Positions 29,050 to 36,636 of a DNA stretch of 50,444 bases are shown one piece after another. Each line of letters begins with the position of its first letter. The first letter of the stretch is position 1. Both the position numbers and the translations under genes were made by a program. The notes under the pieces are model-generated. The model did not search any database. It worked only from the letters and a program-made list of their open reading frames with translations, and was not told the DNA's origin. The DNA is from Massilia mucilaginosa (GTDB taxonomy: Bacteria; Pseudomonadota; Gammaproteobacteria; Burkholderiales; Burkholderiaceae_D): positions 1 to 50,444 of the forward strand of contig NZ_WHJH01000051.1 in NCBI RefSeq assembly GCF_011682145.1. Direction: 5' to 3'.

Positions 29050-29736
29050 ATGGCCGCCACCAAGACCGCACCAGTTGCGCGCACGCCCGCCGTCAAGCGC
29101 CGCATTCTCAATCGCGACAAGCTCGAAGCCGACATCGCCGGCGTGGCCGTGCGCGTGTTCGCCGAATGCGGCTACGAAGGCACCTCGATCGCCACCATCG
29201 CCGAACAGGCCGGCCTGTCGAAGCAGAATCTGATGTACTACTTTCCGACCAAGCAGGCGCTGTACGAAAGGGTGCTCGATGGCGTGCTCGATGACTGGCT
29301 GGCGCGCATGGCCACCCTGGCCGATCCGGGCCAGGAACCGCGCGACATGCTGCGCGCGTACATCCAGGCCAAGCTGCGCTTTTCGCGCGAGCAGCCGTGG
29401 GCCTCGCGCGTGTATGCGATGGAGGTGATCAGCGGCGCGCAGCTGTACGGCCAGCAGATCCAGAGCCGCGTGGTGCCGCTGCTGCGCAAGGATATCGAGG
29501 TGTTCGAACGCTGGATCGGCGAAGGCCGCATCGGCCCGATCAACGCCACCCACCTGCTGTTCGCCATCTGGGCCATGACGCAGTCGTACGCCGATTTTTC
29601 GGCGCAGATGGCGCTGGTGCTGAACCGCAAGCAGCTCTCGCGCAAGGACTTCGACGATGCCGAGGAAATGATCACGCACATGGTGCTGGCGGCGGTATCC
29701 ATGACCGGCACGGCAGACCGCGCCGGTCACGCATGA
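29050..29736 (+). CDS. RutR-like TetR-family regulator
   Basis: 228 residues. The TetR helix-turn-helix is EGTSIATIAEQAGLSKQNLM with YYFPTKQALYERVL. The C-terminal part follows RutR closely: QPWASRVYAMEVISGAQL, GRIGPINATHLLFAIWAMTQ and the YADF motif. RutR binds uracil or thymine, leaves DNA when they are present, and controls pyrimidine use. The operator-like site at 27438 in the divergent promoter supports this role. A 30-residue basic N-terminal lead (PAVKRRILNRDK) precedes the HTH, as in many betaproteobacterial members. It is co-transcribed with the MocR-type gene. Confidence 0.85.
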   Translation: MAATKTAPVARTPAVKRRILNRDKLEADIAGVAVRVFAECGYEGTSIATIAEQAGLSKQNLMYYFPTKQALYERVLDGVLDDWLARMATLADPGQEPRDMLRAYIQAKLRFSREQPWASRVYAMEVISGAQLYGQQIQSRVVPLLRKDIEVFERWIGEGRIGPINATHLLFAIWAMTQSYADFSAQMALVLNRKQLSRKDFDDAEEMITHMVLAAVSMTGTADRAGHA

Positions 29737-29743
29737 GCGCTCA

Positions 29744-30381
29744 ATGAAACAGGCACCGCCAAACCCGAAGCGGCCAAAAGAAGGCATGCGGCGCAAGCGC
29801 GAGCGACTGGGCGATCCAGGCAGCGCCGGCAAGCAGGACGCGTCGCTAGACGCCGCCTGCGGCAGCGTACTGGCCTGGTGCGCCGCGGACTATCATAAAA
29901 AAGACCATCTCGAGCAAAACGTGTTGGCGTTCCTGGCCGTGTGCGGCGTGTTCGTGGTACCCGCCACCGCCCTGTTCTTACTTGCCAATATCGTGATGCT
30001 CTTCGTTTCGCTATTCGCAGGCGAAGCGCCGCACTGGGCATGAGCACGGCGCTTTCCCTGGGCGGGATCTTGCACAAGGATGTCATCCGCTACGACATCG
30101 ACCTGGAGGCGGGCCAGCTCACCCTGCACCAATCGCGCTTTCCTGATCGTGTCGAGGTGGTCACGATCCCGTTGTCGGCAATCGTCTCCATTGCTCCCTA
30201 CCTGCCAACTACGTATGCCGTCACCGGGGGCTTCTACTTCACCTACGCCTCCGGCGCAACAGAGCCGGAGCAATGGAAAACGCGTGACAGCATCGCGCAG
30301 AAAACGGTGCGAGCCCACACCGATGCGCTACGCGGGGCGCTGGGTGAGCGGGTGCACGACTGGATCAGGCACGACCCCTGA
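29744..30381 (+). pseudogene. Split membrane/PH-like gene, decayed paralog of 32029-32640
   Basis: Two frames replace what is one gene at 32029-32640. Frame one (29744-30043) encodes a basic lead, then ACGSVLAWCAADYHKKDHLE and one transmembrane helix, ending in GEAPHWA. Frame two (30040-30381) starts on the overlapping ATGA and encodes KDVIRYDIDLEAGQLTLHQS, then PLSAIVSIAPY, TGGFYFTY and LGERVHDWIRHD, which match the intact paralog residue by residue. Between the tryptophan of APHW and the shared IRYDIDL the split copy is about 49 bases shorter, which removes the second helix and shifts the frame. It may still make two peptides through the ATGA coupling, but the native protein is lost. Confidence 0.65.
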
Positions 30382-30420
30382 ACACCATCGCAATCGCGCC
30401 GCCGGCAGCGCCTGCATATC

Positions 30421-30436
30421 GGCCGCATAGTATGAT
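30421..30436. repeat. Duplicated leader sequence, copy 1
   Basis: GGCCGCATAGTATGAT is identical to 31241-31256. In both places it stands about 50 bases before ATGGATTCGTATATCGA, the start of a SIMPL gene or its fossil. TATGAT inside it could be a -10 element. It marks the left edge of a duplicated block. Confidence 0.6.
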
Positions 30437-30484
30437 TGCGCGGTGGGACCGCCACGCTGACCCAACCCGCACCAACACACCACC

Positions 30485-30559
30485 ATGGATTCGTATATCG
30501 ACCTCACCGGAAAACCGTCGCTGGCCGCACGCGCCATCACCGCAGCGGGTGTCGCATGA
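30485..30559 (+). pseudogene. SIMPL gene fossil (24 codons)
   Basis: ATG 30485 opens MDSYIDLTGKPSLAAR and continues AITAAGVA to TGA 30557-30559. Its first residues equal those of the intact SIMPL protein at 31305 (MDSYIEVSGESSL), and its last bases (GCATGACCG) equal the end of that gene. It is therefore a SIMPL gene with an internal in-frame loss of about 618 bases. Its TGA overlaps the ATG of the next gene (ATGA). Confidence 0.6.
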
Positions 30560-31218
30560 CCGTCTACCGGTCGCGCCGGCTGAACCTGAAGCGTCCGCAG
30601 GCACGCAACAGGCAAGTGCCGCCCGACGCCTCCTGGATGGCAGCCACGCACGCGCCTGTAGCGCTCGAATGGTGCTCCGATTTTCACGACAAGAACACGC
30701 CGGAGGAAACGCCGCCAAGGTTTCCGGTCCTGTCCTTCGTGCAAGAGCAACCGTTCATGACGACCTTCCTGCTGATCCATGTCTTCTTTTTCGTGCTACT
30801 ACTGACCAACGAAAGAATATATCACCTGGTCGCCAGTAACATGTTTTCGGTCGTGCTGTGGTTGACCTGCGTGGTCACGGTATGGTGGATGGCGTCTCTA
30901 AGCAAATCCGACGGGGTAGTCGTTTTTTACCAGATCGACCTGGAGTCGGAGCAGCTCTTGCTGCACCTTCGCGGCGGCGCCAGGGGCATCAGGATCATGA
31001 GGCTGTCGTTTTACTCGATCACATCGATCCGCGCATTCAAATACTATAGCTATTCCACCACCTGCGGCATCGACATCGGCTATCTCGACGACCGCCTCAA
31101 GCTCCGGAAACTGCAGGTACCCGACGTGCTGCCTGAAAGACTGGCCGAGGCGCATATGAGTGCGCTGCGCCCGGCACTGGGCCTCAAAGTCGAAGAATCG
31201 GTCACCTACGACAACTGA
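30556..31218 (+). CDS. Two-helix membrane protein with PH-like C-terminal domain, 220 aa
   Basis: I know no name for this family. A basic N-terminus (YRSRRLNLKRPQARNR) leads to a hydrophobic hairpin (TTFLLIHVFFFVLLL, and VVLWLTCVVTVWWMASL). After it comes a strand-rich domain: GVVVFYQIDLESEQLLLHLR, SFYSITSIRAF, CGIDIGYLDD and a final helix LAEAHMSALRPALG. The layout (membrane hairpin, then a small beta domain ending in a helix) is like bacterial PH domains (bPH), by inference. It is paralogous to 32659-33255, with the same IDL...LHL, ITSI, GYLD and ALRPALG motifs. ATG 30556 overlaps the stop of the SIMPL fossil. Confidence 0.6.
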   Translation: MTVYRSRRLNLKRPQARNRQVPPDASWMAATHAPVALEWCSDFHDKNTPEETPPRFPVLSFVQEQPFMTTFLLIHVFFFVLLLTNERIYHLVASNMFSVVLWLTCVVTVWWMASLSKSDGVVVFYQIDLESEQLLLHLRGGARGIRIMRLSFYSITSIRAFKYYSYSTTCGIDIGYLDDRLKLRKLQVPDVLPERLAEAHMSALRPALGLKVEESVTYDN

Positions 31219-31240
31219 CCGTGCCGCCGCAGCCGGCGCC

Positions 31241-31256
31241 GGCCGCATAGTATGAT
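31241..31256. repeat. Duplicated leader sequence, copy 2
   Basis: Second exact copy of GGCCGCATAGTATGAT (see 30421). It precedes the intact SIMPL gene and may hold its promoter -10 element TATGAT at 31251-31256. Downstream, both copies share scattered identity, for example ACCCAACCCGCA, up to the start codon. Confidence 0.6.
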
Positions 31257-31304
31257 CGGCCCGTGGACCAACCACCTTGAACCCAACCCGCATAAAGAAA
31301 CCCC

Positions 31305-31997
31305 ATGGATTCGTATATCGAAGTATCCGGCGAGTCTTCACTGGTCGAACAAGTTGCCATCTACCGCGCCGACCTGTCGATATCGGTGCGCGCCACCACG
31401 ACGGAGCACGCCATCACCGAAGCGGGCGCGCTGCGCGACGACTGCATTCGCGTTCTCAAAAGTTCGGGCATCGCGCCTGAGGAAATGAGCGAGGGCGGCA
31501 ACGCCATCTGGCAGCCGTGGTTCTGGAAGAAGAACAAACCAGGGCAGGAACGCAGCTTCAAGATCTTGCTGGCCTGCGCGGAAGCGAAACGCCTCTACAG
31601 CGCGCTCGACGCGCTGCAGCCGGTCTTCGAACACCAGCGCTACACCCTGAACGTGGCGATGCTCGCGCCGCAATTCGACGCGTCCGGGGCCGAGCGCGCC
31701 GCCGCCCACGCTGCGGCGATCGCCAACGCGCGCAGCGTGGCGCAGATCATCGCGGACGAAGCGGGCCTGCGGCTCACGTTCGTCGCCCAGGTAGAGGCCC
31801 TGGGAGCGCAGATCGAGCATTCCGGCGCCTTCGGCGACCAGGGCTGGGCCAGGGCTGGCCTGATGCGCGGGATGGGAGGATCGGGCGACGATCAGGAACC
31901 GGCGTACCTCGAACTCGATGCCGCGAGGCGGGTCAGCACGCTGCGCTACCGGGTGCGCTTCGGGATTGCGGCGGCGCCATCTTCAGGTGGCGCATGA
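31305..31997 (+). CDS. SIMPL-domain (DUF541) protein, 230 aa
   Basis: The first strand YIEVSGESSLVEQVAIYRAD and the following alternating strands (LSISVRATTTEHAITEAGAL, then RDDCIRVLKSSGIAPEEM) match the SIMPL family, in which a helix-strand repeat assembles into large ring-like or filament-like oligomers. The C-terminal part has AAAHAAAIANARSVAQIIAD and ends in a strand YRVRFGI. No signal peptide is present, unlike most periplasmic SIMPL proteins, so it is probably cytoplasmic. The function is unknown. It starts a three-gene series with two membrane/PH-like proteins (32029, 32659), and a deleted copy of it remains at 30485. Confidence 0.7.
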   Translation: MDSYIEVSGESSLVEQVAIYRADLSISVRATTTEHAITEAGALRDDCIRVLKSSGIAPEEMSEGGNAIWQPWFWKKNKPGQERSFKILLACAEAKRLYSALDALQPVFEHQRYTLNVAMLAPQFDASGAERAAAHAAAIANARSVAQIIADEAGLRLTFVAQVEALGAQIEHSGAFGDQGWARAGLMRGMGGSGDDQEPAYLELDAARRVSTLRYRVRFGIAAAPSSGGA

Positions 31998-32028
31998 CCG
32001 CACTCCCCTCGCGCCGGCGAGCCAGTTA

Positions 32029-32640
32029 GTGAGCGACGTCGTGCGCGACGACACGCCCGATGCCGACGATGGCGCCATGCTCACCTGGCGCGACGGCCAA
32101 TACGATGAGGTACCTGGCGTTGCGCAAGCAGCGCTCGGGTTCTTGATCGGTTCGGGCGTCGTGGTGGTGCCCGTCGCCGTGCTTTACCTGCTGCTCAATC
32201 TCTTGAAAGCGGTCATTTCCTTCTTCAAGGGTGGATCGCCATCCTGGCTGATACTGGACCATCCCGCCCACTTCATCATCGCGCTGCTTGCCGTCGCGTT
32301 TGGAGGCTGTTTGTGCTTGATATGCGTCTTGACGAAGGAGATCATCCGTTACGATATCGACTTGCACGCCGGGCAGCTCACCCTGCATCACGCCCGGTTT
32401 CCGAAACGCGTCGTGATCGTCACCATGCCGTTATCGGCAATCGTCTCGATTGCTCCCTACACGCGCACCAGCCATGCCGATACCGGCGGTTTTTACTTCA
32501 CCCATGTGAACCACGCCGGCAAGCCGGTGCAATGGGAAACGCGTGACAGCATCCCGGTCAACGAGCTAAGGGTTCGCGTGCAGGTGCTGAAAGGCGCGCT
32601 CGGCGAGCTGCTGCACGATTGGGTCCACCACGATACCTGA
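32029..32640 (+). CDS. Two-helix membrane protein with PH-like domain, 203 aa (intact paralog)
   Basis: Unnamed family. An acidic N-terminus (VVRDDTPDADDGA) leads to ALGFLIGSGVVVVPVAVLYL and a second helix FIIALLAVAFGGCLCLICVL, then the beta domain: EIIRYDIDLHAGQLTLHHAR, MPLSAIVSIAPYTRT, TGGFYFTHVN and the closing helix LKGALGELLHDWVHHD. It is the whole version of the split gene at 29744. The start is uncertain: GTG 32029 or ATG 32077, both with poor ribosome sites. It follows the SIMPL gene by 31 bases and precedes the related 32659 gene by 18 bases. Confidence 0.6.
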   Translation: MSDVVRDDTPDADDGAMLTWRDGQYDEVPGVAQAALGFLIGSGVVVVPVAVLYLLLNLLKAVISFFKGGSPSWLILDHPAHFIIALLAVAFGGCLCLICVLTKEIIRYDIDLHAGQLTLHHARFPKRVVIVTMPLSAIVSIAPYTRTSHADTGGFYFTHVNHAGKPVQWETRDSIPVNELRVRVQVLKGALGELLHDWVHHDT

Positions 32641-32658
32641 ACAGAGGAAGCCATCGTC

Positions 32659-33255
32659 ATGAATGAACCGGACAATACAGCTGCCCCCGTCAAACTCAGT
32701 TGGCGTGCTCAACATTATCAAGGCAGCAGCACCCACGTTCCACCGCCAGTACGGTTTCCCGCCTTCGCCTGGTTCGCCGGGCGGCCCTGTCTGTGGAGTT
32801 TCCTGCTAGTAAATTCGCTGGTCGCGGCCCTGTTGGTTTTCAACGCGGACGTGCGTGCACGCGCCGTGACCGACATGCATTTTTTGCCATTCATCTTGTT
32901 GGGTCCCACCGCGCTTGCGTGGCTGATGTGCCGCCACGTGGATACGGGCGATGATGTGGTTTGCTACGAGATCGACCTTGCCGGGAAACAGATCATGTTA
33001 CATCTGTGGCGCTCATCGGGCCGCGTCGATATCGTGCGGGTGCCGTTTGCCGCGATTACCTCGATTAAACCGCACAAGAGCAGCGAATCCGATGTGGGCG
33101 GCATGTGGCTAGGCTATCTTGACGAGCAGGGTCATTCCCGACTCATCGCGATGCAGAACGCACTTTGCGAGACGATCATCCAGGCCCACCTTGAGGCACT
33201 GCGTCCAGCGCTCGGCGAAAAAATCAAGGATTGGTATGTCAGCCACCCTGACTGA
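32659..33255 (+). CDS. Two-helix membrane protein with PH-like domain, 198 aa
   Basis: Paralog of the gene at 30556. The N-terminal 45 residues are polar and Pro-rich; then SFLLVNSLVAALLVFNA and FLPFILLGPTALAWLM form a hairpin in the membrane, followed by VVCYEIDLAGKQIMLHLWR, FAAITSIKPHKSS, GGMWLGYLDEQGH and EALRPALGEKIKDW. The shared IDL...LHL and ITSI motifs tie all members of this local family together. ATG 32659 has AGAGGAAG upstream at workable spacing. It probably forms an operon with the SIMPL gene and 32029. Confidence 0.65.
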   Translation: MNEPDNTAAPVKLSWRAQHYQGSSTHVPPPVRFPAFAWFAGRPCLWSFLLVNSLVAALLVFNADVRARAVTDMHFLPFILLGPTALAWLMCRHVDTGDDVVCYEIDLAGKQIMLHLWRSSGRVDIVRVPFAAITSIKPHKSSESDVGGMWLGYLDEQGHSRLIAMQNALCETIIQAHLEALRPALGEKIKDWYVSHPD

Positions 33256-33324
33256 TCACACCTGATGCCCGACGCGCCACCGCCGGCAACACCATCCATG
33301 GCGCTCCCGGCAGCCCCAGTGGCA

Positions 33325-33828
33325 TCAACGCACTGGCGGCACGGCCGACTTGTCGCCGGTCGATCCCGTACTGTTCATGCCGCCGGTGCGCGGCGCAGGG
33401 ATATCGCCATTGCGCGCCGGTTCATTGGTGCTGGTCGTGCCATTGTTATTCATGGTGCCGGTTCCGGTGGCGCCAGCGGTCCCCGACGAGCCGCGCATCT
33501 CGGCGCCGCCGCTGGTGGACGAGCGGTCGGCGTCGCGCGCGACCGTATTGCCCGTGGCGGTCCCGGTGCCCGTGTTGGAGGTGTTATCGCGCGGGTCGTT
33601 CGCCACGTCGCGCTCTTCCGGTGCCTTGTCGCGGTTCTGCGGCGCTTTGGCGCGGTTACGACTCTGCCTGTTCGGATTGGCCCTCGTCGCATCCCCGCGC
33701 GCAGCCGTCCCGGTGTTGGCGGCGGTCGATCCTGTGGTAGCGTTGCCGCTGGTGCCGCCCTGGGTTTGCGCCAATGCGGCGCCGCCCACCATGAGTGCGA
33801 CGAGAGTCATTGCGATCCTGGTTTTCAT
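33325..33828 (-). CDS. Exported low-complexity Thr/Gly/Asn-rich protein, 167 aa
   Basis: A signal peptide (MKTRIAMTLVALMVGGAALA, cleaved after AQA/AQT) is followed by a low-complexity chain of Gly, Thr, Asn, Ala and Arg, with patches such as GNATTGSTAANTGTAARGD and NRQSRNRAKAPQNRDKAPEE. No fold is expected; it is probably disordered in the periplasm or outside. The ATG at 33828 has AGGAGAC at good spacing and gives the signal peptide, so longer upstream frames were rejected. It stands alone; no partner is evident. About 200 bases upstream (33829-34033) hold its promoter region and no gene I can support. Confidence 0.6.
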   Translation of the reverse strand: MKTRIAMTLVALMVGGAALAQTQGGTSGNATTGSTAANTGTAARGDATRANPNRQSRNRAKAPQNRDKAPEERDVANDPRDNTSNTGTGTATGNTVARDADRSSTSGGAEMRGSSGTAGATGTGTMNNNGTTSTNEPARNGDIPAPRTGGMNSTGSTGDKSAVPPVR

Positions 33829-34033
33829 GCCTGTCTCCTGATGAAGATATCGAACAGACATTCTTACATTGCAAGCTATCCATGCGAGTAGGAGCATGCC
33901 CCGGGTGCGCGTGGGATCAGGTCGTGCTGTTTTTGTCGGTAGGAAAGAAACAATGCCGCCGGGATGAGGGCTGCGCGCGCCTGAAGCGGCATTCGTGTAT
34001 TCTTATTAACCTACTAATTCGCCGGACCGTCCC

Positions 34034-34588
34034 ATGCCAGAAATTGCTCCAGTCACCCTGCAGACCGAACGCCTGACCCTGCGCTTCCTGCACGCCAGCG
34101 ACACGCAGGCGCTGTACACCATCCACTCCGACCCGGCCGTGATGCGCTACTTCAGCGGGACCGCCTGGACCGACCCGGCGCAGGGCGACGCAGACATTGC
34201 GCGCGCACTCGATGGCTACAGCAGCGGTAGCGGCATGCAACTGGCGCTGGTGCTGCGCGAGACGGGCAAGCTGATTGGCACCATCAAGCCGCACGCCTTC
34301 CATGCGCAGAACCGGCGCTGCGAAATCGGCTATGCGCTGGCCAGCGCGTTCTGGGGCCAGGGCTACCTGAGCGAAGCGATGCGCGTCACGCTCGACTACC
34401 TGTTCAAGGAAATGAACATGAACCGCATCGAAGCCGATATCGACCCGCGCAACCTGGCCTCGGCCAAGCTGCTCGAACGCATGGGCTTTCAAAAGGAGGG
34501 ATACATGCCGGAACGCTGGATCGTCAACGGCGAAATCTGCGACACCGCCTTCTACGGCCTGCTGCGGCGCGGCTGGGAAACCATCTGA
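34034..34588 (+). CDS. GNAT acetyltransferase (RimJ/RimL type)
   Basis: 184 residues. The RimJ/RimL pattern is plain: LQTERLTLRFLHASDTQALY at the start, FAVMRYFSG-like VMRYFSGTAWT, CEIGYALASAFWGQGYLSEA (the acetyl-CoA binding strand and helix), NMNRIEADIDPRNLASAKLL and ERMGFQKEGYM. It should transfer an acetyl group from acetyl-CoA to an amino group, often a ribosomal protein N-terminus or a small amine; the substrate cannot be told. Its stop shares bases with the start of the nitrilase gene (ATGATGG around 34586-34590), so the two are co-translated. Confidence 0.85.
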   Translation: MPEIAPVTLQTERLTLRFLHASDTQALYTIHSDPAVMRYFSGTAWTDPAQGDADIARALDGYSSGSGMQLALVLRETGKLIGTIKPHAFHAQNRRCEIGYALASAFWGQGYLSEAMRVTLDYLFKEMNMNRIEADIDPRNLASAKLLERMGFQKEGYMPERWIVNGEICDTAFYGLLRRGWETI

Positions 34589-35328
34589 TGGCCGGCCTGC
34601 GCTACGCGGCCGCGCAGTATGCCTGCGTGCCGCTCGATATCGAAGCCAACGTCGCGCGCCATCTGGCCGTCATCGACGCCGCCCGCGAGGCAGGCGTGCA
34701 GCTGCTGGTGTTCCCGGAACTGTCCTTGTGCGGCTACGAGCTGGCCGGCATGGACGCCTGCGCCCTCAAGGCCGGCGACGCCGTGCTGGCGCCGCTGCGC
34801 GAGCGCGCCGTCAGCGCCAGCATGACGATCATGGCCGGCGCGCCGCTGGCCAACGCCGCCGGGCTGCCCGCCATCGGCGCGATCACCTTTCATCCGGATG
34901 GCCGCACATCAAGCTACCGCAAGCACTTCCTGCACGCGGGGGAAGAACAGCACGTCACGGCCGGCAGCGCGATCAGCCAGCTGCACGATGTGCGCGGCAC
35001 CAGGGTGGCGCTGGCGATTTGCGCCGACACGGACCAGCAGCAGCACGCGCACGCCGCCGCGGTGGCCGGGGCCGAGCTGTATGCGGCCGGCTCGCTGATA
35101 TCAAGGGCCGGCTACGACAAGGATACGGGGCAGCTGGCCGGCTACGCCAAGCTGTTCGGGATGGGTGTATTGATGGCCAATCATGCGCACGCCTCGGGCG
35201 GCTGCCAGAGCGCCGGCCGCAGCGCGATCTGGGCCGCCGGCGGAGCACTGATCGTCGCCGCGCCGGGGCCGGGCGAGATGCTGGTGATCGCGGACGACCT
35301 TGGCGGCAAGGTGGTGGCGCTGGCTTAG
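34588..35328 (+). CDS. Nitrilase-superfamily carbon-nitrogen hydrolase
   Basis: 246 residues. The catalytic Glu-Lys-Cys triad is visible: E44 in LLVFPELSLCGYEL, K112 in SYRKHFLHAGEE and C145 in LAICADTDQ. This superfamily cleaves non-peptide C-N bonds (amides, nitriles, carbamoyl groups). The protein is slightly short compared with the usual 260-280 residues but has both the first and last strands (RYAAAQYACVPLD; GGALIVAAPGPGEMLVIADD). Coupling with the GNAT gene suggests a shared small-molecule substrate. The substrate is unknown. Confidence 0.82.
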   Translation: MAGLRYAAAQYACVPLDIEANVARHLAVIDAAREAGVQLLVFPELSLCGYELAGMDACALKAGDAVLAPLRERAVSASMTIMAGAPLANAAGLPAIGAITFHPDGRTSSYRKHFLHAGEEQHVTAGSAISQLHDVRGTRVALAICADTDQQQHAHAAAVAGAELYAAGSLISRAGYDKDTGQLAGYAKLFGMGVLMANHAHASGGCQSAGRSAIWAAGGALIVAAPGPGEMLVIADDLGGKVVALA

Positions 35329-35458
35329 GCCTGCGGCCCGCTTATCGCCGCTTCCAGCCAGTCACCCCCCATTTTATGCACTTCGTCGGACAACCGTAGA
35401 GCATTCGCCTCGCACTTGCTACAGTCTCTCCATCGACAACCCTCCCCTGGAGAAGCAA

Positions 35459-35740
35459 ATGAACAACCCTGCCTTTACGTCCCTTTATGCCAGCCTGCAA
35501 GACCTCGGCCGCACCCTGGTCAAGGCAGCAAAATATGCCGTCGGCGCCATTTCGACCATGTCCTGGCCGACCCTGATGCTCAGCGCCGTCGGCCTGGCCT
35601 TGCTGCTGACCATCGTGCCGCTGGTGCTCACCTTGTTCGTGTTGTTCATGGTTATCAAACTGGTCAACGGCTACGTGACAGACCGCGCCACGCGCGGCCC
35701 GGCCACGCCCTACACCCCGGTCAAGACCGAAGGCCAGTAA
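35459..35740 (+). CDS. Small inner-membrane protein, 93 aa
   Basis: Start ATG 35459 follows GGAGAAG. After a polar 30-residue head (SLYASLQDLGRTLVKAAKYA) there is a hydrophobic stretch of about 30 residues (LMLSAVGLALLLTIVPLVLT, LFVLFMVIKLV), one long or two short helices, and a Thr/Pro tail. It is followed after four bases by the GTG of the histidine kinase gene, so it is probably the first gene of that operon and may be an accessory or target of the system. No known name. Confidence 0.65.
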   Translation: MNNPAFTSLYASLQDLGRTLVKAAKYAVGAISTMSWPTLMLSAVGLALLLTIVPLVLTLFVLFMVIKLVNGYVTDRATRGPATPYTPVKTEGQ

Positions 35741-35744
35741 CAGC

Positions 35745-36635
35745 GTGAAAGCAAGCCAGCTGAACAAGGTGATGGATTTCCTGCGCGATTCCCTCGCGCA
35801 AGCCACGGTGTTATGGTGGAACTTCTTCGACTGGCTTGCCCTGGTGGAATGGCGGCAACTGTTCATCACCTGGTTCCTGGCCCTGGCGTTCGGCCTGATC
35901 CTGACCCTGCCCGAACCGGCGGTCTGGTACATCATCATCTCGTACGGCGTGAAAGTGCTGGCAGGCGGCAAGCGCCGCGCCGAACTGGTGGCCAGGGAAG
36001 CGACCGCCGAAGCCAACGTCGCCATGCTCGAACGGCGCCTGCTGGAAGCCCAGATGGCGACCCTGCAGGCGCAGGTCGAACCGCACTTCTTGTTCAACAC
36101 CCTGGCCCTGATCGGCCAGCTGATCGAAACCGATCCGCCGCAGGCGGCGCGCATCCACATGCACCTGATCGAATACCTGCGTTCCACCCTGCCGCAGATG
36201 CGCGCGGCCGGCGGCGGCACCCTGGGGCGCCAGGTGCAGCTGTCGCGCGCCTACCTGTCGATCATGCAGGCGCGCATGAAGGAGCGGCTCACGGTCAGCT
36301 TCGACGTGCCCGCGCACCTGGAGCACACGCCCTTCCCGCCGATGATGCTGCAAACCCTGATCGAAAACGCCATCAAGCACGGCCTCGAACCGAAGATCGA
36401 GGGCGGCCGCATCGACGTCGGCGCGCGCTTGGTGGGCGAGACCATGCACGTCGATGTGCGCGACAATGGCGTCGGCTTCAACATGCATGCGGGCGACGGC
36501 GTGGGCCTGGCGAACATTCGCGAGCGCCTGTTCCTGCTGTTCGGAGCGCGCGCCGAACTGGTGATCGAAATGCCGCTTGAAGGCGGCGCGCTGGCATCGC
36601 TGCGCGTGCCCTATTCTTCCCAGGAGACTCACTGA
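35745..36635 (+). CDS. LytS/YehU-type sensor histidine kinase
   Basis: 296 residues. Two N-terminal hydrophobic segments (near 35-52 and 55-72) anchor it in the membrane with almost no external loop. A coiled linker (AELVAREATAEANVAMLERR) leads to the His_kinase domain of the LytS family with H114 in QVEPHFLFNTLALI, the N box LQTLIENAIKHGLEP and the G boxes DNGVGF and GVGLANIRERL. It should phosphorylate itself at H114 and pass the phosphate to the next gene product. The start is GTG 35745, directly after the small membrane gene. The lack of a sensor domain suggests it reads the membrane or a partner protein, perhaps that small protein. Confidence 0.88.
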   Translation: MKASQLNKVMDFLRDSLAQATVLWWNFFDWLALVEWRQLFITWFLALAFGLILTLPEPAVWYIIISYGVKVLAGGKRRAELVAREATAEANVAMLERRLLEAQMATLQAQVEPHFLFNTLALIGQLIETDPPQAARIHMHLIEYLRSTLPQMRAAGGGTLGRQVQLSRAYLSIMQARMKERLTVSFDVPAHLEHTPFPPMMLQTLIENAIKHGLEPKIEGGRIDVGARLVGETMHVDVRDNGVGFNMHAGDGVGLANIRERLFLLFGARAELVIEMPLEGGALASLRVPYSSQETH

Positions 36636-36636
36636 T

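Noticed and set aside
33265-33891. Plus-strand frame of 208 codons with repeated Gly/Ala/Arg
   Set aside because: It is the mirror of the low-complexity exported protein, which has a signal peptide and ribosome site on the minus strand.
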